Part shown: piece after piece, positions 36,045-45,165 of the stretch
Position numbering within the stretch: position 1 is the stretch's first letter
How the letters are laid out: each line of letters opens with the position of its first letter
Source: UBA5072 sp041737175
Lineage (GTDB): Bacteria; Bacteroidota; Bacteroidia; Bacteroidales; UBA10428
Length of the DNA: 64,000 nt
Direction: 5' to 3'
Assembly: GCA_041737175.1 (NCBI GenBank)
Contig: JBGSSF010000006.1
Span: 66,031 to 130,030, forward strand
Program-made: the position numbers and the translations under genes
The notes under the pieces: generated by a model
Told to the model about the DNA's origin: nothing
The model's input: only the letters and a program-made list of their open reading frames with translations
The model's database searches: none

Positions 36045-36749
36045 ATGCCTTACAGAAGATTACCAAATACAGATCTGGCGAGGTTAAGAGCTCTCCGCAT
36101 TGCCTATGAGAAGGGCAAGGAGCTGCATCCTTTTAACCTGGCATTTTCTCAGGCTACGTATCAAAAGGTGCTGTCAAATCTTCATGTCTTTGAAAAAATA
36201 GTTCAGGAAAGCCGCCATGCTTTTAACATACAGGTAGAAAAAAGCAAGGACTATGGCCGGTTACAGAAGAAAGTTAAACTCTACATGTCACATTTTATCC
36301 AGGTCGTGAATATGGCCATTGCCAGAGGAGATCTTTCACCGGCTGATCGTGATTATTTCGGGTTTGGACGTGATCAGGGCAAGGTGCCTTCTTTCGGTAC
36401 CGAGGCTGAAGTAATTCAGTGGGGCGAGAAACTGATCCAGGGAGAAACCCTGAGAATAAAGAAAGGCCTTACACCGGTTATGAATCCGACCATGGCCGTT
36501 GTGAAAGTAAGATATGAAGATTTCCTTGAAGCGTATAACTTCCAGAAGATACTTCAGAAAAACCTCCAGCGCAGTCAGGAAAAGCTGATCGAACAAAGAA
36601 AAGTCGTAGATGGCATTATCCTGTCGGTTTGGAATGAAGTGGAGGAAACTTACAAGGACCTGCCCGATGAAACCAGAAGACACCATGCCGCTATTTACGG
36701 CCTGGTGTACTTTTACAGGAAAAGTGAACCCGGACGAACTGCCAAATGA
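36045..36749 (+). CDS. Conserved helical protein of unknown function
   Basis: The 234-residue protein is soluble, predicted mostly alpha-helical and basic, with no signal peptide. It begins MPYRRLPNTDLARLRAL and has a central KSKDYGRLQKKVKLYMSHFIQVVNMAI segment, a FGFGRDQGKVPSF loop, and a long C-terminal coil (NFQKILQKNLQRSQEKLIEQRK). I recognise the pattern from Bacteroidetes genomes but no function is attached. The C-terminal helices resemble a protein-protein interaction bundle. It stands alone on the plus strand and ends 3 bp before the convergent CPBP protease gene. Confidence 0.65.
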   Translation: MPYRRLPNTDLARLRALRIAYEKGKELHPFNLAFSQATYQKVLSNLHVFEKIVQESRHAFNIQVEKSKDYGRLQKKVKLYMSHFIQVVNMAIARGDLSPADRDYFGFGRDQGKVPSFGTEAEVIQWGEKLIQGETLRIKKGLTPVMNPTMAVVKVRYEDFLEAYNFQKILQKNLQRSQEKLIEQRKVVDGIILSVWNEVEETYKDLPDETRRHHAAIYGLVYFYRKSEPGRTAK

Positions 36750-36752
36750 TAC

Positions 36753-37709
36753 CTATAAGGGCAGCGGAGTTTTAGCCTGCCGCTCGTGCAGGTAGATCAT
36801 GCCGATTATTGCAGATGTTAAAAAGACACTCAGGTAGAGTGCATAATGTCCGCCCTGCTCCGTGCCCAGTTTATCCATCATGGTGTCCCCCATGGGTTGG
36901 GTGGCAAAATGGTAATAAACAACAGCAATGCCGTTGTTGATCAAATGAGCAGCCACAGGCACCCATATGGAAGAACTCCAGATCAGAAGATAACCAAAAT
37001 ACAGTCCCAGCAAAAACCGGGGAATGAACCCGTAAAACTGGAAATGAATAAAGCTGAAAATAAAAGCTGCCAGGATAATACCTGCATGATTGTTTTTTGT
37101 CCAGTCGATAAACAGTCTTTGCAGTACACCCCTGAAGAGAAACTCTTCACCAATTGCCGGTAAAATGGCTATCATCAAGAAATTAACGGCAAGATCCCCA
37201 TAGGAATTGCTTTCGAGGAAGAGCTCGGTGAGTTTACCCGCACTTTCCTCCAGGGTTTTCATCGTATTTTCAAGGCCACTCCATCCGTCGGGCAGATCCA
37301 GCATGGCATTATAATAGGTCACGAAATTCATAAGCGGAACCGCAATGAACAAGGACACCAATACAAGCAGAAGCGAATAAGGGGAGGGCCTTCTGTCCGC
37401 CTTCAGGTATCTCGTTGTATTATCACTGAACAGCCAGGCTGCCAACAGGGCCGGAAAAACAAACAGGAACACCGACTGCACGATCTGAAAGAATTTCACA
37501 ACTGCAATATGATCCGCATCAGGATTTTCTATCAGTCCGTACAAGGTGCGCATGTCATGACCGAACAAGGGTACTGCTATCATAACGGCCGCTGCCGAAC
37601 CCACTATCAGAAAAAAAAGAACCATCATTAACAGCAACAGCAGTTTGGCTGGCACCGACATGTGCATGAAACTATGGCGGAGTGATAAAACGAATTCAGA
37701 CATTTTCAT
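36753..37709 (-). CDS. CPBP family intramembrane metalloprotease
   Basis: The 318-residue polytopic protein (about eight helices) carries the CAAX-protease and bacteriocin-processing motifs: GEEFLFRGVLQRLF (EExxxR), FIHFQFYGF (second motif histidine) and HLINNGIAV (third motif H-x3-N). Family members cleave within membranes, or in bacteria process or resist peptides; the substrate here is unknown. All expected catalytic residues are visible. It is divergent from dusB with overlapping promoter elements. Confidence 0.88.
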   Translation of the reverse strand: MKMSEFVLSLRHSFMHMSVPAKLLLLLMMVLFFLIVGSAAAVMIAVPLFGHDMRTLYGLIENPDADHIAVVKFFQIVQSVFLFVFPALLAAWLFSDNTTRYLKADRRPSPYSLLLVLVSLFIAVPLMNFVTYYNAMLDLPDGWSGLENTMKTLEESAGKLTELFLESNSYGDLAVNFLMIAILPAIGEEFLFRGVLQRLFIDWTKNNHAGIILAAFIFSFIHFQFYGFIPRFLLGLYFGYLLIWSSSIWVPVAAHLINNGIAVVYYHFATQPMGDTMMDKLGTEQGGHYALYLSVFLTSAIIGMIYLHERQAKTPLPL

Positions 37710-37725
37710 ACTTCAGCATATTGGG

Positions 37726-37742
37726 CAAAAGTAATAAATTTG
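37726..37742. promoter_or_regulatory. Back-to-back -7 boxes for the CPBP protease and dusB
   Basis: TACTTTTG on the minus strand (37726-37733) and TAAATTTG on the plus strand (37735-37742) both match TAnnTTTG exactly and are separated by one base. The CPBP ATG is 16 bp and the dusB TTG (37761) 18 bp downstream. Clear -33 elements were not found. Polymerase binding in the two directions should be mutually exclusive (inference). Confidence 0.45.
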
Positions 37743-37760
37743 CAGCCTGATTCTAAGAAA

Positions 37761-38744
37761 TTGCTAACAATCGGCAACATACAGCTTCCCGACAAGTCCC
37801 TTTTCCTCGCGCCCATGGAAGATGTGACGGATCCGTCATTTCGCTTCATCTGCAAGCATTTTGGCGCCGATATGGTATATACCGAATTCATACCATCGGA
37901 TGGTCTGATACGGGATGCCAAAAAAAGCCTGAAGAAACTTGAATTGTCAGATGATGAGCGACCTGTCGGAATTCAGTTATACGGTCACCTGATCAGCAGT
38001 ATGGTTGAAGCAGCGCGGATGGCCGAGGAAGCAAAACCGGATCTCATTGATCTGAATTTTGGCTGTCCCGTCAGGAAGATTGCCAACCGTGGTGCCGGGG
38101 CCGGCATGCTCTGCAACATACCCCTGATGGTGGAAATGACGCGCGCCATCGTGGATGCAGTCAGGCTGCCGGTAACAGTGAAAACAAGACTTGGCTGGGA
38201 TGACAGCAGCAAAAATATTGTTGACATTGCTGAAAGGCTCCAGGATACAGGTATCAGCGCGATTACAATACATGGCCGCACCCGGGCCCAGCTTTACAAA
38301 GGAAATGCCGACTGGACTCTTATCGGGCAGGTCAAAAACAATCCCAGAATGAGAATACCCGTTATCGGCAACGGCGATATTGTCACCCCCCAGTCGGCCC
38401 GGGAAGCATTTGACCGGTACGGTGTGGATGGCATCATGATTGGCAGGGCTACCGTGGGTAAACCCTGGCTTTTCGCTGAAATCCGGCATTTTTTAAATAC
38501 CGGGGAATTATTGCCTCCCATGACCCTGGCTGAAAAAGTAGGTCTCGCACGTTTACAATTCCGAAAATCGCTGGAGGTTAAAGGAATCCCAAGAGGTGTT
38601 TTTGAGATGCGCCGGCATTTTTCCAATTACTTTAAAGGTCTTCCCGATTTCCGGGAGATCAGAATGAAACTGGTGACTTCACTGGATATCGAAGAGATCG
38701 AAAAACTGCTGGATCACATTCTGGTTACATATCAGCAGAGTTAG
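37761..38744 (+). CDS. dusB: tRNA-dihydrouridine synthase
   Basis: This flavoenzyme reduces specific uridines to dihydrouridine in tRNA. The product of about 327 residues has the FMN-binding start SLFLAPMEDVTDPSFR, the catalytic cysteine in DLNFGCPVRKIANRGAG, the VKTRLGWDD strand, the ITIHGRTRAQLYKG motif, and GNGDI/GVDGIMIGRA phosphate-binding loops. I chose the TTG at 37761, giving MLTIGNIQLPDKS, because the alternative TTG at 37740 overlaps the -7 box and because the family usually starts with a similar IGNI segment. Its 3' end overlaps nadB by 20 bp. Confidence 0.92.
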   Translation: MLTIGNIQLPDKSLFLAPMEDVTDPSFRFICKHFGADMVYTEFIPSDGLIRDAKKSLKKLELSDDERPVGIQLYGHLISSMVEAARMAEEAKPDLIDLNFGCPVRKIANRGAGAGMLCNIPLMVEMTRAIVDAVRLPVTVKTRLGWDDSSKNIVDIAERLQDTGISAITIHGRTRAQLYKGNADWTLIGQVKNNPRMRIPVIGNGDIVTPQSAREAFDRYGVDGIMIGRATVGKPWLFAEIRHFLNTGELLPPMTLAEKVGLARLQFRKSLEVKGIPRGVFEMRRHFSNYFKGLPDFREIRMKLVTSLDIEEIEKLLDHILVTYQQS

Positions 38745-40311
38745 CCGGATTTTTAGTCGGGTAATCGAGTGTGTAGTGCAATCCCCTGCTTTCTTTTCTT
38801 TGCTGGGCGGCCTTAATGACCAGATATCCCGCATTGATCATATTCCGGAGTTCGCAAAGTTTCTGTGAAAGCTTTGACCTTACGAACAATTCCTCGGTCT
38901 CATTAAAAATAATCCACAGCCTCTCCATGGCTCTTTTCAGCCTGATGTTTGATCTTACAATACCGACATAATAGCTGAATATCTGCTGGACCTCCTTATA
39001 ATTCTGGGTGATCAGCACCATTTCCTCGGGATGTGTCGTGCCTTCATCGTTCCATACGGGTATATCCTCCTGGATGGAAAATTGCCTGAAGCTGTCCAGG
39101 GAATGTTTTGCAGCCCTGTCGGCATACACCATGGCTTCCAAAAGTGAGTTGCTGGCCAGTCGGTTTGCCCCATGAAGCCCGGTGCTTGCGCATTCTCCCG
39201 CCGCATACAGCCTCTGGATTGAACTGCATCCGTTCATGTCAACCCTGATCCCGCCGCACAGAAAATGAGCCGCCGGCACAACCGGGATCATTTCCTTTGT
39301 AAAATCGATGCCCAGTGACTTGCATTTCTCATAGATATTGGGAAAACTTTGCCGGAGATCCTTCCCTTCCAATTGCGTGGCGTCGAGAAAGACAAATTCA
39401 TCCCCGCTGGTTTTCATTTCATTGTCAATGGCCCTTGCCACAATATCGCGTGGCGCCAATGATCCCCTCTGGTCATAGCGCATCATGAAATCCTCCCCCC
39501 TATGATTCCGGAGAATGGCTCCATGTCCACGCATGGCCTCAGTGATCAGGAAAGAGGGCCTCTCTCCGGGATTGTACAGGGAGGTGGGATGGAACTGAAC
39601 GAATTCCATGTTGTCGATGATCCCTTTGGCCCGGTATACCATGGCAATGCCATCGCCGGTGGCTATGAGCGGATTGGTGGTAGTATGGTAGAGGTTGCCG
39701 ATACCGCCCGTGGCAAAGAGGGTAACCCGCGACAGAAACTTATGCATGGTCCCGCTTTTCAGGTCCAGTGCATAAGCTCCGTAACACTGAATGTCCGGCG
39801 AATATCTCTTTATCAGTTTCCCCAAATGATGCTGGGTGATAATTTCAATGGCGAAGAAATTTTCAAAAATCTCGATATTGGGGTGATTTTTAACTGCTGC
39901 GCTTAACACCCTTTGGATCTCAAATCCCGTATTGTCTTTGTGATGATAGATCCTGAATTCTGAATGTCCCCCTTCACGTGCGAGATTGAATTCACCTGAT
40001 TTTTCACGGTCAAAATCTGTGCCCCATGTCAGTAACTGCTGAATTTGCGCCGGACCCTCCCTGACAACCATTTCAACCACTTTCCTGTTGCAAAGCCCAT
40101 CCCCTGCAACCAGGGTATCGTTGATGTGTTTCCCGAAATTGTCAACTTCACTCGATACCGCCGCTATTCCGCCCTGGGCATAACTTGTATTGGTGTCACT
40201 CAACGAGGCTTTGGTGATTACTGCCACTTTTCCGTGTTCAGCTACCTTGAGCGCATATGTCATCCCGGCAAGCCCCGATCCGATTACTAAAAAATCATAA
40301 TAGTGGTCCAT
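38725..40311 (-). CDS. nadB: L-aspartate oxidase
   Basis: NadB oxidises aspartate to iminoaspartate with FAD, the first step of de novo NAD synthesis. The product of about 528 residues has the dinucleotide fold VIGSGLAGMTYALKVAEHG at its start, the FAD loop SYAQGGIAAV, the substrate region REGGHSEFRIYHHKDNTG, QFHPTSLYNPG, and AAGECASTGLHGANRLASNSL (split here as AAGECAST and HGANRLASN). The ATG at 40311 is preferred over 40371 because it places the Rossmann fold at the N-terminus and follows a -7 box. nadA and nadC are not in the window. Confidence 0.92.
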   Translation of the reverse strand: MDHYYDFLVIGSGLAGMTYALKVAEHGKVAVITKASLSDTNTSYAQGGIAAVSSEVDNFGKHINDTLVAGDGLCNRKVVEMVVREGPAQIQQLLTWGTDFDREKSGEFNLAREGGHSEFRIYHHKDNTGFEIQRVLSAAVKNHPNIEIFENFFAIEIITQHHLGKLIKRYSPDIQCYGAYALDLKSGTMHKFLSRVTLFATGGIGNLYHTTTNPLIATGDGIAMVYRAKGIIDNMEFVQFHPTSLYNPGERPSFLITEAMRGHGAILRNHRGEDFMMRYDQRGSLAPRDIVARAIDNEMKTSGDEFVFLDATQLEGKDLRQSFPNIYEKCKSLGIDFTKEMIPVVPAAHFLCGGIRVDMNGCSSIQRLYAAGECASTGLHGANRLASNSLLEAMVYADRAAKHSLDSFRQFSIQEDIPVWNDEGTTHPEEMVLITQNYKEVQQIFSYYVGIVRSNIRLKRAMERLWIIFNETEELFVRSKLSQKLCELRNMINAGYLVIKAAQQRKESRGLHYTLDYPTKNPANSADM

Positions 40312-40334
40312 TTCGCAGCTTTTTTCACAACGAC

Positions 40335-40380
40335 CAAAATTAACAGAATTATCGGAATAAAGAATTTTCAATTACATTTG
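40335..40380. promoter_or_regulatory. Divergent promoter region for nadB and glyS
   Basis: TAATTTTG on the minus strand (40335-40342) and TACATTTG on the plus strand (40373-40380) both fit TAnnTTTG, and lie 24-27 bp upstream of the nadB and glyS start codons. The -33 elements are unclear for both. Confidence 0.4.
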
Positions 40381-40406
40381 TGCCCGTTATAGCAAACTGA
40401 TACACT

Positions 40407-41957
40407 ATGGTCCAGGAAGATCTCTTTAAAAAAATCATTGCCCACAGCAAGGAATACGGTTTCATTTTCCCGTCGAGTGAAATTTATGACGGCCTCAGCG
40501 CTGTTTATGATTATGGTCAGAACGGCGTGGAACTCAAAAACAACATCCGAAGGTACTGGTGGGAAGCCATGGTAAAACTGAATGAAAATATCGTGGGCAT
40601 TGATGCGGCAATCTTTATGCATCCGCGTACTTGGGAGGCTTCGGGACATGTTGCAGCTTTCAGTGATCCCCTGATCGACAACAAAGATTCGAAAAAGAGA
40701 TACCGGGCTGATCAGCTTATTGAAGAACATCTCCAGAAGATTGAAGATAAAATCCAGAAAGAAGTTGACAAGGCCGCCCAGAAATTCGGAGCTTCCTTTG
40801 ATGAAGGCAAATTTAAAAGCACCAGTCCGCGTGTCATTGAGAACCAGCAAAAGTACGATGCTGTTCATGCCCGATATATCAGGGCGCTTGAGAATGATGA
40901 TCTGAAGGAATTGTACCAGATCATTATCGATTCGGAAATCGTATGTCCGGTATCCGGCACGAGAAACTGGACCGACGTGCGGAAGTTCAACCTCATGTTC
41001 AGCACACAACTGGGCTCGGTAAGTGAAGAGGCCAACACCATTTACCTCAGACCGGAAACCGCCCAGGGTATTTTCGTGAACTTCCTGAATGTACAGAAGA
41101 CCGGCCGTATGAAGATCCCCTTTGGCATTGCTCAAACCGGAAAGGCTTTCCGCAACGAAATCGTGGCACGACAGTTTATCCTGCGCATGCGTGAGTTTGA
41201 GCAAATGGAAATGCAGTTCTTCATCAAGCCCGGTACCGAAATGGAATGGTATGCTTACTGGAAGGAAAAACGCATGAAATGGCATAAATCCATTGGCATG
41301 GGTGATCACAAATACCGCTTCCATGATCATGATAAACTGGCGCATTATGCCAATGCCGCCTGTGATATTGAATTTGAGTTTCCGATCGGGTTCAAGGAAG
41401 TGGAAGGCATTCATTCACGCACCAATTTCGACCTTGGCAATCATGAGAAATTCTCAGGAAAAAAGATCCAGTACTTCGATACGGAAGCCAATGAAGGTTT
41501 TACGCCTTATGTAATAGAGACTTCCATTGGTCTCGACCGGATGTTTTTCACCGTTCTTTCCAATGCTTATGTTGAGGAAAAGGTTGAATGGGAAGGCAGC
41601 GCAAAAGAAGAACGCGTGGTATTGAAAATCCCCCCTGCCCTGGCGCCTGTGCAACTGGCCATACTGCCCCTGACCAAAAAGGACAGCCTTCCGGAAAAAG
41701 CCAGGGAGATCATGGACAGGATGAAGTACGATTTCAACTGTCAGTACGAAGAAAAAGACTCCATTGGCAAACGTTACCGGCGTCAGGATGCCATTGGCAC
41801 TCCTTTCTGTATAACAGTTGACCACGATACCCTGCAGGATAACACGGTAACCATACGCTACCGGGATACTCTCCAGCAGGAAAGAGTGGTGATTGACCGC
41901 CTTCCGGAGATCATGGGAGATAAGGTGAGTTTGAAGGGACTTTTGAAGAGGTTATGA
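40407..41957 (+). CDS. glyS: Glycine--tRNA ligase (homodimeric type)
   Basis: The 516-residue class II synthetase charges tRNA-Gly. It is the alpha2 type found in eukaryotes, archaea and many bacteria rather than the alpha2beta2 enzyme of E. coli. Motifs include the N-terminal YGFIFPSSEIYDG, the CPVSGTRNWTDVRKFNLMF insert, motif 2 region GKAFRNEI and YLRPETAQGIFVNF, and the C-terminal anticodon-binding domain (from about 420, LAPVQLAILPLTKKD). Length and order are normal. Divergent from nadB. Confidence 0.95.
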   Translation: MVQEDLFKKIIAHSKEYGFIFPSSEIYDGLSAVYDYGQNGVELKNNIRRYWWEAMVKLNENIVGIDAAIFMHPRTWEASGHVAAFSDPLIDNKDSKKRYRADQLIEEHLQKIEDKIQKEVDKAAQKFGASFDEGKFKSTSPRVIENQQKYDAVHARYIRALENDDLKELYQIIIDSEIVCPVSGTRNWTDVRKFNLMFSTQLGSVSEEANTIYLRPETAQGIFVNFLNVQKTGRMKIPFGIAQTGKAFRNEIVARQFILRMREFEQMEMQFFIKPGTEMEWYAYWKEKRMKWHKSIGMGDHKYRFHDHDKLAHYANAACDIEFEFPIGFKEVEGIHSRTNFDLGNHEKFSGKKIQYFDTEANEGFTPYVIETSIGLDRMFFTVLSNAYVEEKVEWEGSAKEERVVLKIPPALAPVQLAILPLTKKDSLPEKAREIMDRMKYDFNCQYEEKDSIGKRYRRQDAIGTPFCITVDHDTLQDNTVTIRYRDTLQQERVVIDRLPEIMGDKVSLKGLLKRL

Positions 41958-41966
41958 GGTAATGAA

Positions 41967-41982
41967 GTGATTAAGTAATCAC
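41967..41982. terminator. Short inverted repeat between glyS and the aldo/keto reductase gene
   Basis: GTGATTA and TAATCAC (41967-41973 and 41976-41982) face each other across two bases, with a further TAATCAC-like copy just downstream. It lies in the 43-bp gap between convergent genes. It may help termination, but the stem is A/T-rich and lacks a T-run. Confidence 0.3.
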
Positions 41983-42000
41983 CTAATCACCTTCTTCATC

Positions 42001-43500
42001 CTATTCCAGCCTAATCACTTCGCTCTCCGCTCTTCTTCCTGCAAAATCAATGGCTGCCACTGCATACTCATGTGCATCCCCGTCGGAAAGCTTGTCGATG
42101 AATGTAAACGGAGTTTTACCGGTTTGTGGCCTGTGGGTCACTGAGTTGATCTGGTTCCCGTCTCTCGAGATTTCATAGGATTTAATGGGCGAATTGCCGG
42201 CAAAGGCCGTATCCCAGGATATATCCGCAAACCGTTCATTACCGGAAGTGCGCTGTTTGACGACTACATGACCAGGAGCCGTAAGGCCTTTATCCGGCAT
42301 CTGGAAATAATTGGTTTTCCCCTCTTTCACGGATTGCGTCATTTTTTCAATGGTCTGACGATCTGTGGAAGTCATGCCGGAAGGTTCAACCTGTGAAGCG
42401 CTGAGATTTTGTTCCAGTTGGCAAAGAACAGGGTTGTCGCTGATCTGCCCTATTCCAATGATAGCCGTGTGCACGCCCGGCGTGGTAAGGGAATATTCCA
42501 CCAGGGGCCGGCTGGGCAGGGCAGTACTTCCAACAGTGCGCACAACTTCCATGGGTCCGCGTGTCCAATGGGGTTCCTTGGTGTACATAGCCCCGTCGGC
42601 GAATACCTTCATGGCGATCACCCCCATGTTTTTAGCTGCTGCCACCGGTATGACATTGTATTGCATATTGAAATTGAGCCTGTCATTTGTATTGATGGAT
42701 ATCAGCATGGCATCCAGAAGATTGGTCTTATCGCGCTGGATCATCTCTACCATCACCGGGGGTGAATAATGTCCGGAGAAACCAATATGTTTGATCAGCT
42801 TTTCCTCTTTGGGATTGAGACCCGTAAGGTTGGTGCCGTCCCGGTAATCGCGCAAGGCAGCCAGCGCCCCGATACGTTCAGCTTTTGGATCGGTGTCAGA
42901 TAATCCCTCGTACAGGGCGTCCACTTCTTCCATGGTGTTGAGGTTATGGATCAACACCATATCGAGGTATGCCCCGGCAGGATAATTGCCCTGATTGTCT
43001 CCGAACATTTGGGATAGGCTTCTTTTCACGTCATCCACCGTAAATGAACCTTCCGCTCCATTCGTGCGGCTGGATACACCCGGCGTGTTAACGCCGCCTT
43101 TGGCATGACGAAGATGTGTTTTGGTGGTCAGAAAAACAGACCGCCTTAGTTTTTCATTATATCCCGCCCGGGAGGGACTGAGACTGAGCTCCTGAAACGC
43201 TTTGCCATAGTTGATCTGACTGGGACCGTATACGTTTGAGGTATCAAAGTAATTCACTCCTTTGCTGAAGGCTTTAAGAATGATCTTAACCGGGTCGACA
43301 TCCTCGGGTGTCCATTGTATGGAGGCCTGACCTCCTAATCCCAGTGTGGTGACTTCAAAACCAAGCTTTCCGAAAGTTCTTTTCATGGGTTTTACAACCC
43401 TGTTGGTCACAAAACCAAATCCGGGCATCAGGGCGATCCCGGCAGCAGCGGCTGCTGTGGTCTTAATGAAAACACGACGGCTTTTGTTTTGGTTATTCAT
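42001..43500 (-). CDS. Twin-arginine aldo/keto reductase with C-terminal Fn3-like domain
   Basis: The 499-residue protein starts with a twin-arginine-type signal (KSRRVFIKTTAAAAAGIALMPG), so it should be exported folded. An aldo/keto reductase barrel follows: KLGFEVTTLGLGGQ, then the catalytic Asp and Tyr in YFDTSNVYGPS, Lys in LTTKTHL and His in VLIHNLN. The last 85 residues form a fibronectin type III-like strand pattern (ADISWDTA, YEISRDG, HEYAVAAIDFAGRRAES). Aldo/keto reductases use NADPH, which is not expected outside the cytoplasm, so the Tat export together with a beta domain suggests an unusual cofactor arrangement or tethering. Substrate unknown. Confidence 0.8.
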   Translation of the reverse strand: MNNQNKSRRVFIKTTAAAAAGIALMPGFGFVTNRVVKPMKRTFGKLGFEVTTLGLGGQASIQWTPEDVDPVKIILKAFSKGVNYFDTSNVYGPSQINYGKAFQELSLSPSRAGYNEKLRRSVFLTTKTHLRHAKGGVNTPGVSSRTNGAEGSFTVDDVKRSLSQMFGDNQGNYPAGAYLDMVLIHNLNTMEEVDALYEGLSDTDPKAERIGALAALRDYRDGTNLTGLNPKEEKLIKHIGFSGHYSPPVMVEMIQRDKTNLLDAMLISINTNDRLNFNMQYNVIPVAAAKNMGVIAMKVFADGAMYTKEPHWTRGPMEVVRTVGSTALPSRPLVEYSLTTPGVHTAIIGIGQISDNPVLCQLEQNLSASQVEPSGMTSTDRQTIEKMTQSVKEGKTNYFQMPDKGLTAPGHVVVKQRTSGNERFADISWDTAFAGNSPIKSYEISRDGNQINSVTHRPQTGKTPFTFIDKLSDGDAHEYAVAAIDFAGRRAESEVIRLE

Positions 43501-43724
43501 GGCAAATGTTGGTTTGATTTATTTTCTATAAACAATTGTAATTGCGAAATGGTTGCGAATTGGACCTGTTTTAAAAGTTCGGATTAATTGTTGAATTCAA
43601 CAACAGAATTCCCGATTTTTTTAATTCAAACCAAAGAAATATCATTTTCGTATACTCGGGAGATGCTTTTATCAATATTACCTTCCGGAATTGTTGAATA
43701 ATTGGTAGATTGCAAAAAAAAATC

Positions 43725-44204
43725 ATGCGTCTTAATCTCGTTACAGGCTATTCTGTTATTTTCTCACTACTTTTTGCACTGCAAGGCAGATCTCAGGAAT
43801 TAATCTGCTCTGCCGGGGATGTTTTTACAAATTCTTCGGTGCAGATGGAATGGTCATTGGGTGAATGCGCCATTGATGCTTACTATGATGATGATATCAT
43901 TCTTTCCCAGGGATTTCATCAGCCAGTTGTCTTGAAACAATCTGAAACAGATTTCGAAATAAAAGTCTATCCGAATCCCTATGATTTGAGTCTATTTATA
44001 GAGATATCCGAACTTGAAAGTGAGCATATGTACGCCCGGATCTTTGATATAAGTGGAAAACTGATTCTGAATAAACCTGATTTATTGAATTACAATAAAA
44101 TCATAACCTCGGAAATGTCCGACGGCATTTACCTGTTACGCATATATGATTCTCAGTCCCATGTTCTGAAAACTGTTAAAATCGTAAAATTATTCCAGCC
44201 ATGA
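43725..44204 (+). CDS. Small exported protein with T9SS type A-like sorting domain
   Basis: The product of about 159 residues has an N-terminal signal peptide, a short domain with two cysteines (LICSAGDVF, WSLGECAID) and ILSQGFHQP, and a C-terminal region starting IKVYPNPYDLSLFIEIS and ending LKTVKIVKL, which is the usual pattern of T9SS type A (por secretion tail) domains. The N-terminal module (SAGDVFTNSSVQMEWSLGE) is common in Bacteroidetes proteins that precede a tail-fibre-like gene. ATG at 43725 is preferred to the TTG at 43710. The next gene overlaps by 4 bp. Confidence 0.75.
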   Translation: MRLNLVTGYSVIFSLLFALQGRSQELICSAGDVFTNSSVQMEWSLGECAIDAYYDDDIILSQGFHQPVVLKQSETDFEIKVYPNPYDLSLFIEISELESEHMYARIFDISGKLILNKPDLLNYNKIITSEMSDGIYLLRIYDSQSHVLKTVKIVKLFQP

Positions 44205-45142
44205 AAAAAATCACATTGGTGTTAATTTCTCTAATTGGCGCTATATCCCTTATGGCACAAGCCCCGCATAGTTTCAGGTATCAGACCGTAGTCAGAAACA
44301 ATTCCGGAGAATTGCTTGCGGATAACCCTGTGGGACTTAAAATAAGCATTCTGAAAAACAGTCCGACCGGAATGGTGGTTTTTTCCGAAACCTACAACCT
44401 GTTCACGAATTCTCTTGGTATGATCAATATTTCTGTGGGTACTGGTTCACCTTTATCCGGTTCTGTTGATGCCATTGACTGGGGAAATGGCGAGTACTTT
44501 CTGAGAATTGATGTGGACAAGGATGGTGGGATAAATTATGAGTTCCTCGGCACTTCGCAATTGCTCAGCGTACCTTATGCATTGTATGCCGAGAAAGCAG
44601 GTAATGGAGGCACACAATCCGAATTATACTGGAAAAGAAACGGGAACAGCCTTTATTATAGTGATGGATATATTGGCATCGGAACTGATTCTCCCGATTT
44701 TAAATTGCATATCGCTGAAAATAATAACAAGGTCGTAATCGGTTATCAGCCAGCCTATGATGGACCTTTTTTAAATTTATACAGCTCAACAACAGACCTG
44801 GCTGCCATGTTGGCTTTTGGTGTAGCCAAAGTTGATTATGAGAAAAATGAAAATACCCTGGCATTAAAAGATTGGGCATATATCTACGGGAATAATTTAA
44901 ATGCAGGAATTTCAATTCTACCTGATATGCAATATGCCCCGGAAGGATTATATATTAAAAGAGGAGGGCTGATCGGAATTGGGACCCCATTACCCGCGGC
45001 AAGGTTAGAGATTGCTGATGGGGATGTCTATATCAAAGATATCAACAGGGGAATTATAATGACTTCCCCAAATGGTCAATGTTGGCGCGGAACCATCAAT
45101 AACTCCGGACTGCTTCAGTTTTCAGCCATACCCTGTCCGTAA
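44201..45142 (+). CDS. Secreted beta-rich protein, tail-fibre-like
   Basis: The 313-residue protein begins with a signal peptide (cleavage after ISLMAQ) and the segment APHSFRYQTVVRNNSGELL, found in many Bacteroidetes exported proteins. The first about 130 residues form a beta-sandwich (VGLKISILKN, FLRIDVDKDGG), ending SVPYALYAEKAG. The rest contains repeated GIGT-type turns (GYIGIGTDSPDFKLHIAE, IGIGTPLPAARLEIAD), as in phage tail-fibre-like, trimeric beta-helix proteins. It shares its start with the upstream stop (ATGA), so it is translationally coupled to the T9SS-tagged protein. A terminator follows. Role unknown, probably surface-associated. Confidence 0.7.
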   Translation: MKKITLVLISLIGAISLMAQAPHSFRYQTVVRNNSGELLADNPVGLKISILKNSPTGMVVFSETYNLFTNSLGMINISVGTGSPLSGSVDAIDWGNGEYFLRIDVDKDGGINYEFLGTSQLLSVPYALYAEKAGNGGTQSELYWKRNGNSLYYSDGYIGIGTDSPDFKLHIAENNNKVVIGYQPAYDGPFLNLYSSTTDLAAMLAFGVAKVDYEKNENTLALKDWAYIYGNNLNAGISILPDMQYAPEGLYIKRGGLIGIGTPLPAARLEIADGDVYIKDINRGIIMTSPNGQCWRGTINNSGLLQFSAIPCP

Positions 45143-45165
45143 AGTTTACATAAAAGGCATTTCTT

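Noticed and set aside
37740..37742. TTG at 37740 as the dusB start
   Set aside because: It lies inside the plus-strand -7 box and adds seven residues not expected for the family.
38725..38744. 20-bp overlap of dusB and nadB as an antisense regulatory device
   Set aside because: Short 3' overlaps of convergent genes are common in compact genomes; nothing else supports regulation.
43501..43724. A small gene between the aldo/keto reductase and 43725
   Set aside because: No open frame of reasonable length with protein-like composition was found; it is probably a promoter region.
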